NCBI GenBank assembly: GCA_009839975.1
Contig: VXOP01000190.1
Location: forward strand, 1-35,608
Direction of reading: 5' to 3'
DNA: 35,608 nt
From: Candidatus Poribacteria bacterium
Lineage (GTDB): Bacteria; Poribacteria; WGA-4E; WGA-3G
Shown here: in pieces, positions 1 through 8,859 of the stretch
Numbering within the stretch: position 1 is the first letter of the stretch
Layout: every line of letters begins with the position of its first letter
The notes under the pieces: generated by a model
Told to the model about the DNA's origin: nothing
Databases searched by the model: none
The model's input: only the letters and a program-made list of their open reading frames with translations
Position numbers and translations under genes: made by a program

Positions 1-132
1 GAGAATCCAACCCAACTTCGCCAGTTGTGGCAGTCCACCCGATGCAATAAACGCACTCATAATCGCAAACGGCAGCGCGAACACTGTGTGTTCAAACTTT
101 ATCATCTCAAGGATAATTTTGAGTTTTCGCAT
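1..132 (-). CDS. ubiA: UbiA-family prenyltransferase, N-terminal part (runs off the window edge)
   Basis: Reverse complement from 132 reads MRKLKIILEMIKFEHTVFALPFAIMSAFIASGGLPQLAKLGWIL, the typical UbiA/MqnP N-terminus (KFEHTVFALPFA). It starts 6 nt after the ubiX stop. Not in the ORF track because it is truncated. Confidence 0.85.
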   Translation of the reverse strand, partial: MRKLKIILEMIKFEHTVFALPFAIMSAFIASGGLPQLAKLGWIL

Positions 133-138
133 CCGTAA

Positions 139-729
139 CTATTCTTTCCACCGCTGTGTCAATCCAGAATCTATGCCGAACTGATCCAGAATCTTTGTCA
201 CAACGAAGTTGATCTGATCGTCCACTGATTTCGGGAAATGGTAGAACCCTGGCATTGCAGGTAACACGCACACACCAACGCGTGATAACTTCAGCATGTT
301 TTCCAGATGTATTGAACTTAGCGGGGTTTCACGCGGGACAATGATAAGTTTTCTCCGTTCTTTGATACAGACATCCGCTGCACGTTGGATCAGATTGCGT
401 GAAATACCTGCTGCGATTGCGGCGACAGTTCCCATACTACACGGCACAACAATCATCCCTTCGGTACGGAATGACCCGCTTGCAATTGACGCGCCTATGT
501 CAGATTCATGGTGGTAAATAATCTGTTTTGTATCAATACCGATAAGGGATTGCAATCTGAAATCATTGATGTCTACCTCAATCTTCAGTTCCTCCCACAA
601 AGCGCGTGCACCGGATGAGGAGATGGTTAGATGAATCTCCATATCTTCTCGTTTTGCGAGAACTTCAAGAAGCCGGACACCGTAAACAACTGCACTTGCA
701 CCTGTGATACCGACGATCAATCGTTTCAC
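139..729 (-). CDS. ubiX: Flavin prenyltransferase UbiX
   Basis: MKRLIVGITGASAVVYGVRLLEVL N-terminus, CSMGTVAAIAAGISRNLIQRAADVCIKERRKLIIVPRETPLSSIHLENML; classic UbiX/Pad1 motifs. Confidence 0.95.
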   Translation of the reverse strand: MKRLIVGITGASAVVYGVRLLEVLAKREDMEIHLTISSSGARALWEELKIEVDINDFRLQSLIGIDTKQIIYHHESDIGASIASGSFRTEGMIVVPCSMGTVAAIAAGISRNLIQRAADVCIKERRKLIIVPRETPLSSIHLENMLKLSRVGVCVLPAMPGFYHFPKSVDDQINFVVTKILDQFGIDSGLTQRWKE

Positions 730-2010
730 TTAATGTCCCTCCGAAGCAAACGGTAGTAAGTTGTCTGTTTCATCAAATATGAAAGGTTGGACATCACCGA
801 GGACCTCCAGGTTTGAATGCAGTTGCGCATCTTTCACCAATACTTCTGAGATATCAAGCTCTGTTAATCTCAACGTGCTTTCTATGCGTACCACGCGTGC
901 ATTTTCTGGTTTTGTCAGACCGATGGTTTCAAGTGCAACTTCTATTGCCTCTCTATCAGTATCGTAGTAGAACGGGATTTTTGATTTCTGTGGACCGAGT
1001 GCAGTGATACCGTTCATATAGGTTGCGTGTCGGTCAATCTTATCAACGAGTCGTGTCGTTGTGAAATCCGCAAGACCGATACCGGTTGCATTCCCGTCAC
1101 TCTCTTCTGTAAGGTCGCGGACAAAAATACGAAGGATTTGCGGTTTCACGGGTTCTGGTTCAAAGTTCTGCATCATCCTACCGATAACATTTGAGTCCAT
1201 ACCTGTTCCACTGATGTTTTTCCCAGTAAAATCCACGATCAGTAGGTCTAATTCTTCAAATGGCAATCGTCCCATGAGCGATTTTGCTTCCACTAAGAGT
1301 TGTCGTTCGGTTTGGATGAGACGTGCAGCAGGCATTGCCACTGCTTTAGCGGTCTGTTCATGCGCGTTTTCAATGAGACCTAATCCGAAAGCGATTTTGT
1401 CTGTATCAAGGACAAAACGTCCAACCGCCATGATAACATTTTCAAAACCGTATTGAAAGAACGCTCGGTGATAGTAGTTCGCACCTTGCTGTTTCCCCAA
1501 TCCAATTACCATCATCTTTACAAGACCGCTTTCTATTGAACCGTTGAAATCTGTATGCGCCTTTATACGATTGAGTGGAACGACATGATCAGCCTCTGCA
1601 GCATAACGATCCATGAAAACGGGCAAAGTACTATCACGTCCGTGCGAAATTTTACCGAGTTCCACCACCTCCATTGTTGCTTTCACAGGTGCACCGACGG
1701 TGGTTTCTGTGATACCGTAATGTTCTAATACGTTCCGTTGTCCTTCGGCTGTTGCACCGCCATGGCTGCCCATAGCTGGTACGACAAAAGGCTTCGCACC
1801 AATTTCTTTGAGATAATCTACAGTTGCTTTAACAGCGGTTGCGATATTTGCGACACCCCGGCTGCCAGCAGTAATCGCTACCGTCTCACCAGAACGGACA
1901 ATTGACGCAACGTCAATCCGATCTAACTCCTCACGAATTGTAAATCTAAGGTCTGGAAGCGTAGGTGCATCAAAATGTTGTCTGACCCGCGCCATTTTTG
2001 GAAGTGCCAT
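730..2010 (-). CDS. LarA-like (DUF2088) nickel-pincer-dependent isomerase family protein
   Basis: GSHGGATAEGQ, NRIKAHTDFNGSIESGLVKMMVIGLGKQQGANYYHRA; resembles the LarA N-terminal domain family. Abuts ubiX. Confidence 0.75.
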   Translation of the reverse strand: MALPKMARVRQHFDAPTLPDLRFTIREELDRIDVASIVRSGETVAITAGSRGVANIATAVKATVDYLKEIGAKPFVVPAMGSHGGATAEGQRNVLEHYGITETTVGAPVKATMEVVELGKISHGRDSTLPVFMDRYAAEADHVVPLNRIKAHTDFNGSIESGLVKMMVIGLGKQQGANYYHRAFFQYGFENVIMAVGRFVLDTDKIAFGLGLIENAHEQTAKAVAMPAARLIQTERQLLVEAKSLMGRLPFEELDLLIVDFTGKNISGTGMDSNVIGRMMQNFEPEPVKPQILRIFVRDLTEESDGNATGIGLADFTTTRLVDKIDRHATYMNGITALGPQKSKIPFYYDTDREAIEVALETIGLTKPENARVVRIESTLRLTELDISEVLVKDAQLHSNLEVLGDVQPFIFDETDNLLPFASEGH

Positions 2011-2120
2011 CTGCTATATCCTCATATATGGGTTTTGAGTTGTCTTGCTATATTTTTCAAAGATAATTTTATCAGAAATGGCGGAGAAATACAAGCAAAA
2101 ACCAACAACCCATTATGGTT

Positions 2121-2149
2121 TTGACAAATTAACATTTCTATGGCATAAT
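2121..2149 (+). promoter_or_regulatory. Putative sigma70 promoter (TTGACA-N17-CATAAT, TGn extended -10)
   Basis: TTGACA 2121-2126, 17-bp spacer, CATAAT 2144-2149 preceded by TGG; upstream of the CDS at 2255. Confidence 0.55.
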
Positions 2150-2254
2150 TCCAAGACTGTGTCAGATAATGTGTAGACTGATTTCAATCAAACGTTAAAA
2201 ACTGACTTCGGTGTTATACAATAATCAAAACAGCACCGAAAGGAAGGTATAGAA

Positions 2255-3412
2255 ATGGACGTTAATGAATCGCAAGCAACGGAAACGTATCGTGCTAACG
2301 CTTTTGCTGATTTCAATCCCGAACACTCAGCCCCTGGTGCTACACAAGAACGTTTAGATCATTTGAAAGAACACGGTTTTGTCATTATCAACGACTTTGT
2401 TGATAACCCGTGGATTCCGATACTGCGTGATGCAGGTAGACGTGTCACCGAAGCATGTGCACCTGAGAATAAATATGATGTCATAGACTGTTCAAAAGGG
2501 TATGTACACAGAACAGGACAGGAACAACCGTGGGCAATTCGCGGACTTATACATCCAGCGTTCGGAGAATCCTGTTTTGCAGAATTTCACGGTTCAACAC
2601 CATTCTTAGACTTCGTTGACTCTTGGTGTCATGGAGTTCAACCGGAAGATTTGACATTCAGCGGAATGTTGCTCTGGGCAAATCCACGCACACATGAAAA
2701 TAAACTCGGTTGGCATAGAGACGTAACATGGTGGGGGACAGGAAAAAGCTACTTTGCACAACGCGAAGTGCGCGGAGACGGTCCCGAAGCATATTCCGAA
2801 GAGGTAGAGAGAATCCGTTGGAAAGAAATTCGTGAAAAGAACGCGAAGAATATTGAACAACGGAACGGTGTGAGTATGTTCTTAGCACTCGTTGACGAGG
2901 AATGTCACGAACTCGTTCCCGGTAGCCACGACAGATGGAGAACACCTTTTGAACATGACGTACTGCTGCCAAAATCGATGAAAGATCAAGGTGTCCCACA
3001 TACACCGAGTTGGAACGGTACTGATCCTTTACCCGGACAAGTTGCCATTCGGTTAAGAGCAGGTGAAGCACTGATACGTAATGGTGCCACCATACATACA
3101 GGACACACCGTGCCTGAACGCGAACGAAACACATTGTCAATTGGTTGGTCAAAGTGGGGTGGTGAATTCACTGGAGAACCATCCGTAACGGATGTTCGGC
3201 ATGCATGGCAACTCGATCCTGATGTGCGCGAGGCTTTACCACACGAATGGATGAAAACTGCCTGGGACCGCTGGTCAGAAACCCAAAAATTAGGGGATAC
3301 ACTTGAGGACAGATACACGGGATTTGACATCAATCATATCAAATCTGGTATGGTACTCGGATGGCGTGGTGAATTGGAGCGGCAAGCTGCAGCGGAAGCA
3401 GAGGTCGTCTGA
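2255..3412 (+). CDS. Phytanoyl-CoA dioxygenase (PhyH) family protein
   Basis: LKEHGFVIINDFVDNP N-terminus; LGWHRDVTWW (HxD) and distal H..R (NGATIHTGHTVPERERNTLSIGW). Upstream AGGAAGG Shine-Dalgarno. Confidence 0.85.
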   Translation: MDVNESQATETYRANAFADFNPEHSAPGATQERLDHLKEHGFVIINDFVDNPWIPILRDAGRRVTEACAPENKYDVIDCSKGYVHRTGQEQPWAIRGLIHPAFGESCFAEFHGSTPFLDFVDSWCHGVQPEDLTFSGMLLWANPRTHENKLGWHRDVTWWGTGKSYFAQREVRGDGPEAYSEEVERIRWKEIREKNAKNIEQRNGVSMFLALVDEECHELVPGSHDRWRTPFEHDVLLPKSMKDQGVPHTPSWNGTDPLPGQVAIRLRAGEALIRNGATIHTGHTVPERERNTLSIGWSKWGGEFTGEPSVTDVRHAWQLDPDVREALPHEWMKTAWDRWSETQKLGDTLEDRYTGFDINHIKSGMVLGWRGELERQAAAEAEVV

Positions 3413-3452
3413 ACCAGGATTGCTAATGTTTATAGTGAACTTCAGAATTAAT

Positions 3453-3474
3453 GCCAGTTAAAATATTAACTGGC
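3453..3474. terminator. Perfect 9-bp stem hairpin in convergent intergenic region; possible bidirectional terminator
   Basis: GCCAGTTAA-AATA-TTAACTGGC between convergent genes ending at 3412 (+) and 3585 (-). No long T tract. Confidence 0.4.
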
Positions 3475-3479
3475 TCCAC

Positions 3480-3525
3480 AACGGGCGAGGAGACCTCGTT
3501 AACGGGCGAGGAGACCTCGCCCCTA
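3480..3525. repeat. Two tandem 21-bp palindromic units (REP-like)
   Basis: aacgggcgaggagacctcgtt (3480-3500) followed by aacgggcgaggagacctcgcc (3501-3521). Second unit folds as GGGCGAGG-AGA-CCTCGCCC. Confidence 0.7.
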
Positions 3526-3584
3526 CTGGATGTTCTTTGTCATCGGTGTATGGGGTGAAGTGTCTCATCAATTATTAACTATAA

Positions 3585-4775
3585 TTACGATAATAGAGAT
3601 TCATAAACCTTGTGAAGTTTCTCTGCTATACTACGCCAATCGTAATCCTGTTCAACACGGACACGTCCGTTCGCTCCAATTTTTTGACGGAGTTCACGGT
3701 CTGTCAGTAATCGGGTTACTGCATTAGCAAAGGTATCAGGTTCATCAGCGATGAGGATTTCCTCGCCATCCCGTAGTGCTAATCCCTCCGCGCCAACAGT
3801 GGTTGAGACAACCGCTTTACCCATCGCTAATGCTTCAAGGATTTTTAGACGTGTACCACTCCCGATACGTAGTGGTACGACAAAGACGGTGGCTTCTGCA
3901 AAGTAAGGTTTGATCTCAGGTACCCGTCCTGTCACGATAACACTCTCCATATCTGCCAACCTTTGCACCCGTTCAGATGGATTTCCACCGACAATGGTAA
4001 ATTTTACATCCGGGACATCTGTCTGTATCTGAGGCAATATCTCTTCAGCGAAAAATGAGACAGCATCTTCGTTCGGATACCAATCCATACTACCGATGTA
4101 GATAAGATGTGCGGCATCTTCAGATGCGTGGTCTGGAGAGAAATGCGTAACATCAACACCGTTGGGAATTACTTTCACGGTGTCTTCTGCACAATAACGT
4201 TCAAAAACAGCAGCGTCAACTTCAGAAGTGCACGTAACAACATCAAACTTAGGACTTAACACCCGTTCATACCTTTGAAATGCACGTTGTTGGCTCCAAT
4301 ATGCACATTTGTAGAAGAGATTCTCGGTTTCGCTCTGTAAGCGATGCCAAATCGCTGAGTCAACGTTTTGCAGTGAAAGCACACTGGGTAGGTCTGTTTC
4401 TGTGTGAAGCTGTGCCGTATGAAACATCTCATAGTGAACGATGTCAAAAGTTTCTGCAGTCAGCAATTCTTTGAACTTTCTTCGGTATACGGGAACATCG
4501 TAACGTGCGACAGTGATAGGTTGTTTCTTGAACACTGCAGAAATGAACGTTTTTGGGGATAGGGGTGGCAGTGTTGAAGCATATTGCACAAGGTGAACTT
4601 TTACACCAAGTTGTTCAACATTTGCAATGCTGTTTTTATCAGTCGCTTGGGTCTCTAATGCTAGGAGCGTTACATCGTTATTTTGAGCAATCTGTTTCAG
4701 GAGATTATAAACACGGATACGACCACCATCAGTGAGAGGGAACGGCAAGGTAGGAGATAGAAAGAGGATTCTCAT
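3585..4775 (-). CDS. Glycosyltransferase, GT4-like (GT-B fold)
   Basis: MRILFLSPTLPFPLTDGGRIRVYNLL; VIPNGVDVTHFSP; GTRLKILEALAMGKAVVSTTVGAEGL donor-site signature. Confidence 0.9.
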   Translation of the reverse strand: MRILFLSPTLPFPLTDGGRIRVYNLLKQIAQNNDVTLLALETQATDKNSIANVEQLGVKVHLVQYASTLPPLSPKTFISAVFKKQPITVARYDVPVYRRKFKELLTAETFDIVHYEMFHTAQLHTETDLPSVLSLQNVDSAIWHRLQSETENLFYKCAYWSQQRAFQRYERVLSPKFDVVTCTSEVDAAVFERYCAEDTVKVIPNGVDVTHFSPDHASEDAAHLIYIGSMDWYPNEDAVSFFAEEILPQIQTDVPDVKFTIVGGNPSERVQRLADMESVIVTGRVPEIKPYFAEATVFVVPLRIGSGTRLKILEALAMGKAVVSTTVGAEGLALRDGEEILIADEPDTFANAVTRLLTDRELRQKIGANGRVRVEQDYDWRSIAEKLHKVYESLLS

Positions 4776-4778
4776 GTG

Positions 4779-5906
4779 TTACGGATCATCTTGATCGGAT
4801 ATTCCGACCATATTCTTTAAATTCGCAAAAAAGGCAAGCATATCTTTCTTGAGTTGTTGGCGAGAAGTGAGTGTCGGTTCGGGTGGCATCAGAATCGTTC
4901 CGCGTTCACTCTGTACCCATGCCTTTAATCTGTCATTGAGTTTCAAGAGAAGCCATCCGCTATCAAGGTCAAGATAAGCCTTGAAACGACTATCTTCATG
5001 CCGAATAGTATATTTTTGTTTTCCATCAGTGATTTTCCAACTAACGCCATCTTCTTCCTGTATCACTTGTGCTTTCGGAGATAACGGTATATCCAAACTT
5101 ATAAAACCTTTGTACAGTTCATCGGGGAGCTTTTCCTCAGGTAATGGCAACTGTGAATCGGAATCTACCTCAAACAGGAGTGTTTGAATCGGATATTTTG
5201 GGTGTTTATAGACATCAAGTTTCTTAGCGTCGCTCCGAATTTCATAGTTCTGTAGGTGCTTATTGTCCGTAATTAGCCACTTTTTTCCGGGTTCAACAAC
5301 AGAGAATTCAATATCATTAGAGAGTATCATTCTGTTGAGATCAAACGCTTCCAGTAAATCGGGCAAATAGATTTCAAGTTGATCCCCAGTCTTCTTCATT
5401 GGATATCCTGCTCCAGTGCTATCTGTGAGGAGCCAATTTTGTCCACTCAGAACAACTTTGATTTTCGGTGTTTTGGAATTCAAGCGGATACCGACTGCTG
5501 ACTCCGCGAACATCTTCTGCCAATCAAAACCGGTTGAGACTTCTTTATCTAATAACGGTGCGTTGTATTTTGCGCGAACACCTAAAACAACATTAAACAA
5601 CAATTCTCCTGATAAGATACTGTTGTTTAAATTACTCAGATATGTGCGGTCTAAACTATACAGATGAGAATTTTTTGTAGTTCCAATCGGACCTGAATTG
5701 ACGGTGGGTCTTCCGCGAACGGCTGTCCGCACATGCACCTGCAATTTCGGTTGTTCCGGTTCCGCAACGGGTGGTGCTTGCATCACATAGATGCAGAAAA
5801 AGAAACCGATAATGAGAAGGATAAATAAAACTGTGAAGAGTCTTTTAAGTACTGATTTCATTTTAGCATTCAGTTGATGAACGATTGAGTCATGTTGTTT
5901 CAACAT
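4779..5906 (-). CDS. Membrane-anchored protein with three internal W-[LIK]-[LI]-TD repeats; function unknown
   Basis: Single N-terminal TM (LFTVLFILLIIGFFFCIYVM) then an extracytoplasmic region. Ends 3 nt before the glycosyltransferase start, so likely co-transcribed. The start could instead be the internal M at codon 16. Confidence 0.65.
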   Translation of the reverse strand: MLKQHDSIVHQLNAKMKSVLKRLFTVLFILLIIGFFFCIYVMQAPPVAEPEQPKLQVHVRTAVRGRPTVNSGPIGTTKNSHLYSLDRTYLSNLNNSILSGELLFNVVLGVRAKYNAPLLDKEVSTGFDWQKMFAESAVGIRLNSKTPKIKVVLSGQNWLLTDSTGAGYPMKKTGDQLEIYLPDLLEAFDLNRMILSNDIEFSVVEPGKKWLITDNKHLQNYEIRSDAKKLDVYKHPKYPIQTLLFEVDSDSQLPLPEEKLPDELYKGFISLDIPLSPKAQVIQEEDGVSWKITDGKQKYTIRHEDSRFKAYLDLDSGWLLLKLNDRLKAWVQSERGTILMPPEPTLTSRQQLKKDMLAFFANLKNMVGISDQDDP

Positions 5907-5988
5907 AGTTTACAACATGCAGGCGTGTTATTGCAAGTCTTTATTTTTTTGAAACTGGCACAAAAGTGCATCCACAAATGTGTTTAAA

Positions 5989-5997
5989 TGGTATAAT
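5989..5997 (+). promoter_or_regulatory. Putative extended -10 element (TGGTATAAT)
   Basis: TGnTATAAT upstream of the CDS at 6055; no convincing -35. Confidence 0.35.
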
Positions 5998-6054
5998 TAG
6001 TCAGTTTCTGTACTGAAGGTAAGGAATACGCGTAATGCAAATTGAAAATATCTA

Positions 6055-6792
6055 ATGAATATATTTTCCTCTAAGACAAAAAGGAGCATGAAAATGAGAA
6101 AGGCATTGTTCTTATGTTTCAACGTACTCATCATACTTTTTATAGGTTGTATACCGTTCCTACAAAAACACCCTAAGGAAATCAAAGGACAAAAAATCAC
6201 GACACCTCCTGTAATAGATGGCAAATTAGATGACCAAGTATGGCAAAAAGCACGACGTCACACAGGTTTTGTTGATAGAAACATGAACAATGAACCTGCA
6301 GAAGATCAAACTGCCATCCAGTTAGTGTATTCCGATAAAGCAATATATTTGGCATGGTACTGCTATGATGCACAACCGGATCAGATCGTTACTAATGTAA
6401 TTGATCATCAGATGCGACCATTTGCTGAAGACTGGATTTCATTCACGATTGACCCCTCCCATACACATCAATTTACTGATAGGGTCTTCTTTATGTCAAA
6501 CCCGAATGGTATAAAGTTTATCAGTCATCCACCTTTACATATTCCTCTTAATGAACTTCCGAATCGGTGGAATGTCGGAGCAACCATAGTAGATGATGGA
6601 TGGATAGTTGAGATGGAGATACCGTGGGAGTTATTAAACTATCCACAAACAGATGAGCCTATTGACATCGGCATTAATTTCGACCGTGGACATTTTAGAA
6701 CCGGTGCAAATACGTGGTGGTCGAAAGTGCGATTTATTGAAGACGATAGAAATGATGGACATTGGGTGAATGTGCTTCCTCCACCGAAATAA
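6055..6792 (+). CDS. CBM9-like domain protein, probable lipoprotein/secreted
   Basis: Hydrophobic N-terminus ending in a lipobox-like LFIGC; PPVIDGKLDDQVWQKA..., IYLAWYCYD, DDGWIVEMEIPWELL; typical of CBM9-like modules. The internal M at 6088 or 6094 may be the true start. Confidence 0.7.
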   Translation: MNIFSSKTKRSMKMRKALFLCFNVLIILFIGCIPFLQKHPKEIKGQKITTPPVIDGKLDDQVWQKARRHTGFVDRNMNNEPAEDQTAIQLVYSDKAIYLAWYCYDAQPDQIVTNVIDHQMRPFAEDWISFTIDPSHTHQFTDRVFFMSNPNGIKFISHPPLHIPLNELPNRWNVGATIVDDGWIVEMEIPWELLNYPQTDEPIDIGINFDRGHFRTGANTWWSKVRFIEDDRNDGHWVNVLPPPK

Positions 6793-6809
6793 ATCTTATT
6801 GATAGTCTA

Positions 6810-6836
6810 TAGCAGGTTGGTATATCACCAACGCTA
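6810..6836 (+). terminator. Hairpin after the CBM9-like gene; possible terminator
   Basis: TAGC-AG-GTTGGT-ATATC-ACCAAC-GCTA inverted repeat; T-run weak. Confidence 0.35.
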
Positions 6837-6974
6837 TTTATGCTAATATTGACGATCCTATGTCTATTTGCAGGCGAATGGATTTCCATCTGCCACGACG
6901 TAGGTGCGAGGTATCCTCGTCTGCATAATGGTCAACAACCACACACAAACTTAACAGATCAGAAGGTAACAAAT

Positions 6975-8798
6975 ATGCATAGACAACAAACACAATCCTA
7001 TACACAGTGGGGACTACCCAAAGGTGCAATCGCACGACTGAGTAAAGGTGCTGTTGGACGTATCAAGTTCTCTCCAGATGGATCACAGTTGGCAGTCACA
7101 GGGGCTTTAGGACTCTGGTTATATGATGTGAATTCCTGTAAAGAAGTGATGCTACTCAGAGCTGGAGATGATAGAACAACACCACTCCCTTCAGCGTGGA
7201 ACGGTACAACCCTTGTTACACATAATTGGGATGAGACTATATCACTCTGGGATACACTTAGGGGACAACGGCAAATTCATATCAAACAGAAATTACATCA
7301 GGTGTCAGATGTCGTTCTAACACCAGACGGTACCATGCTTTTCACTGCTGCCTGGGATAGTATTATCCGCTGTTGGGACAGCCAATCAGCGCGTTCACTC
7401 TTTAATCTAACTGGACATACTGGTGATATTGATGGCATAGCGGTTTCACCTGATGGTAAAGTCCTCGCAACTGGAGGTGAGGATAAAACGATACGACTCT
7501 GGGATATTCAAGGTCGTAGACACCTCTCAACCCTAACTGGACATGAAGGTATTATCTGGCAAGTGGCTTTCTCTCCAAATGGCGTCATTCTGGCAAGTAG
7601 AAGTCATGATGGCAAACTCTGTCTGTGGGATGTCCAAAATGGTGAACTGTTGAAAACTATTGACCTCGGTCCAAAACACATTGGTCACATTGCATTCTCT
7701 TATGATGGTTCACTTATCGCAAGCGGAGTACAAGACCATACAGTTCGGATCTGGAATGCGGATTCGGGAACCGAACATGCGGTTCTATCAGGACATCAGG
7801 ATGCAGTCTGGGGAACTGCCTTTTCTCCTGATGGCAAAACATTTGCAAGCTACTGTGAAGATGGTGTCATTCGTTTTTGGGATATCAACAGTCGCACTGA
7901 AAAGGGAAGAATAACTGGACATATCCGATGGATCGCAGCATCAGCATTTTCTCCAGATGGGAGTATCTTTGCACACGGCAGTAACACCAAATCGCTCTTC
8001 TTATGGAATTTGGATCCCTTAACTGAACGTACCCCCTTAGATGGACATGATCAATGTGTTGACCAAGTCGTGTTTTCATCGGATAATACGACACTGGTAA
8101 CTGCAAGCAGGGATGGAAGGATTTTTGTTTGGGATGTGAATGCTGGGACTCAACGAAGAACCCTGTCCGGACATCAGGATATGATACAAGCATTGGCGTT
8201 CGCTCCAAACGGTACCACTATCGCAAGCGGCGGTGATGATAAGACCATTCGTCTGTGGGATATTGATACAGGAGAAGAATTGGCACAATTAACTGGACAT
8301 ACTGAACGGGTTGATGATATCGCAATTTCACCGGACAGACGAACACTGGCAAGTAGCAGTATGGATAACACTGTGCGTTTATGGAATGCGAATACGGGAC
8401 ACCCCCTCACGATACTCAATGGACATACCTCAAATGTTGAATCGATTGCATTTTCACCAGATGGAAGGATTCTTGTGAGTGGCAGCTCAGACGAAACGAT
8501 ACGGTTTTGGGATATGCATTCATGTGAATTTATGCAAACTTTGGAAGTTCAGAGTCACGTTTATGCAGTCGCATTTTCTCCAGATGGGAGCATCCTTGCT
8601 GCTGGAGGAGAAGATCAAAAAATAAGATTATGGGATGTTTACACAAGAAAACTGCGTGCGGTCTTAGGTGGACACATGGCAGATATAGATTCTCTCTCAT
8701 TTAGTCCTGATGGAAGAACATTTGCAAGTGGTGGGGCTGATGGATCCGTTCTTCTTTGGAACTTAGGTATTTGCTTAAACGGCGTTGACACTTATTAA
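6975..8798 (+). CDS. WD40-repeat protein 1 (about 14 blades, subfamily A)
   Basis: Repeated [FI]SPDG..LA.G..D.TIRLWD units. ATG at 6975 has upstream AGAAGG, and the encoded cap (YTQWGLPKGAIARLSKG) aligns with the paralogues. The longer ORF start at 6840 is unlikely. Confidence 0.93.
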   Translation: MHRQQTQSYTQWGLPKGAIARLSKGAVGRIKFSPDGSQLAVTGALGLWLYDVNSCKEVMLLRAGDDRTTPLPSAWNGTTLVTHNWDETISLWDTLRGQRQIHIKQKLHQVSDVVLTPDGTMLFTAAWDSIIRCWDSQSARSLFNLTGHTGDIDGIAVSPDGKVLATGGEDKTIRLWDIQGRRHLSTLTGHEGIIWQVAFSPNGVILASRSHDGKLCLWDVQNGELLKTIDLGPKHIGHIAFSYDGSLIASGVQDHTVRIWNADSGTEHAVLSGHQDAVWGTAFSPDGKTFASYCEDGVIRFWDINSRTEKGRITGHIRWIAASAFSPDGSIFAHGSNTKSLFLWNLDPLTERTPLDGHDQCVDQVVFSSDNTTLVTASRDGRIFVWDVNAGTQRRTLSGHQDMIQALAFAPNGTTIASGGDDKTIRLWDIDTGEELAQLTGHTERVDDIAISPDRRTLASSSMDNTVRLWNANTGHPLTILNGHTSNVESIAFSPDGRILVSGSSDETIRFWDMHSCEFMQTLEVQSHVYAVAFSPDGSILAAGGEDQKIRLWDVYTRKLRAVLGGHMADIDSLSFSPDGRTFASGGADGSVLLWNLGICLNGVDTY

Positions 8799-8859
8799 AA
8801 ACCATATCGAATTATCTTGGTCTATAATCACTTTTGTACCACAAGGAGTATAGATTGAT

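Noticed and set aside
2606-3152. Antisense ORFs (84 and 164 aa) opposite the first phytanoyl dioxygenase gene
   Set aside because: Low-complexity Cys/Ser/Phe-rich shadow translations of a clearly coding strand; no RBS or family resemblance.
6840-6974. Upstream ORF extension of WD40 protein 1 as a signal peptide
   Set aside because: The extension includes a palindromic intergenic element (GCGAGG-TAT-CCTCGT), does not align to paralogues, and ATG 6975 has a better RBS.
8785-8813. TTGACA near the end of WD40 gene 1 as a promoter for gene 2
   Set aside because: No acceptable -10 at 16-18 bp (TCGAAT is poor); the TATAAT at 8823 is too far away.
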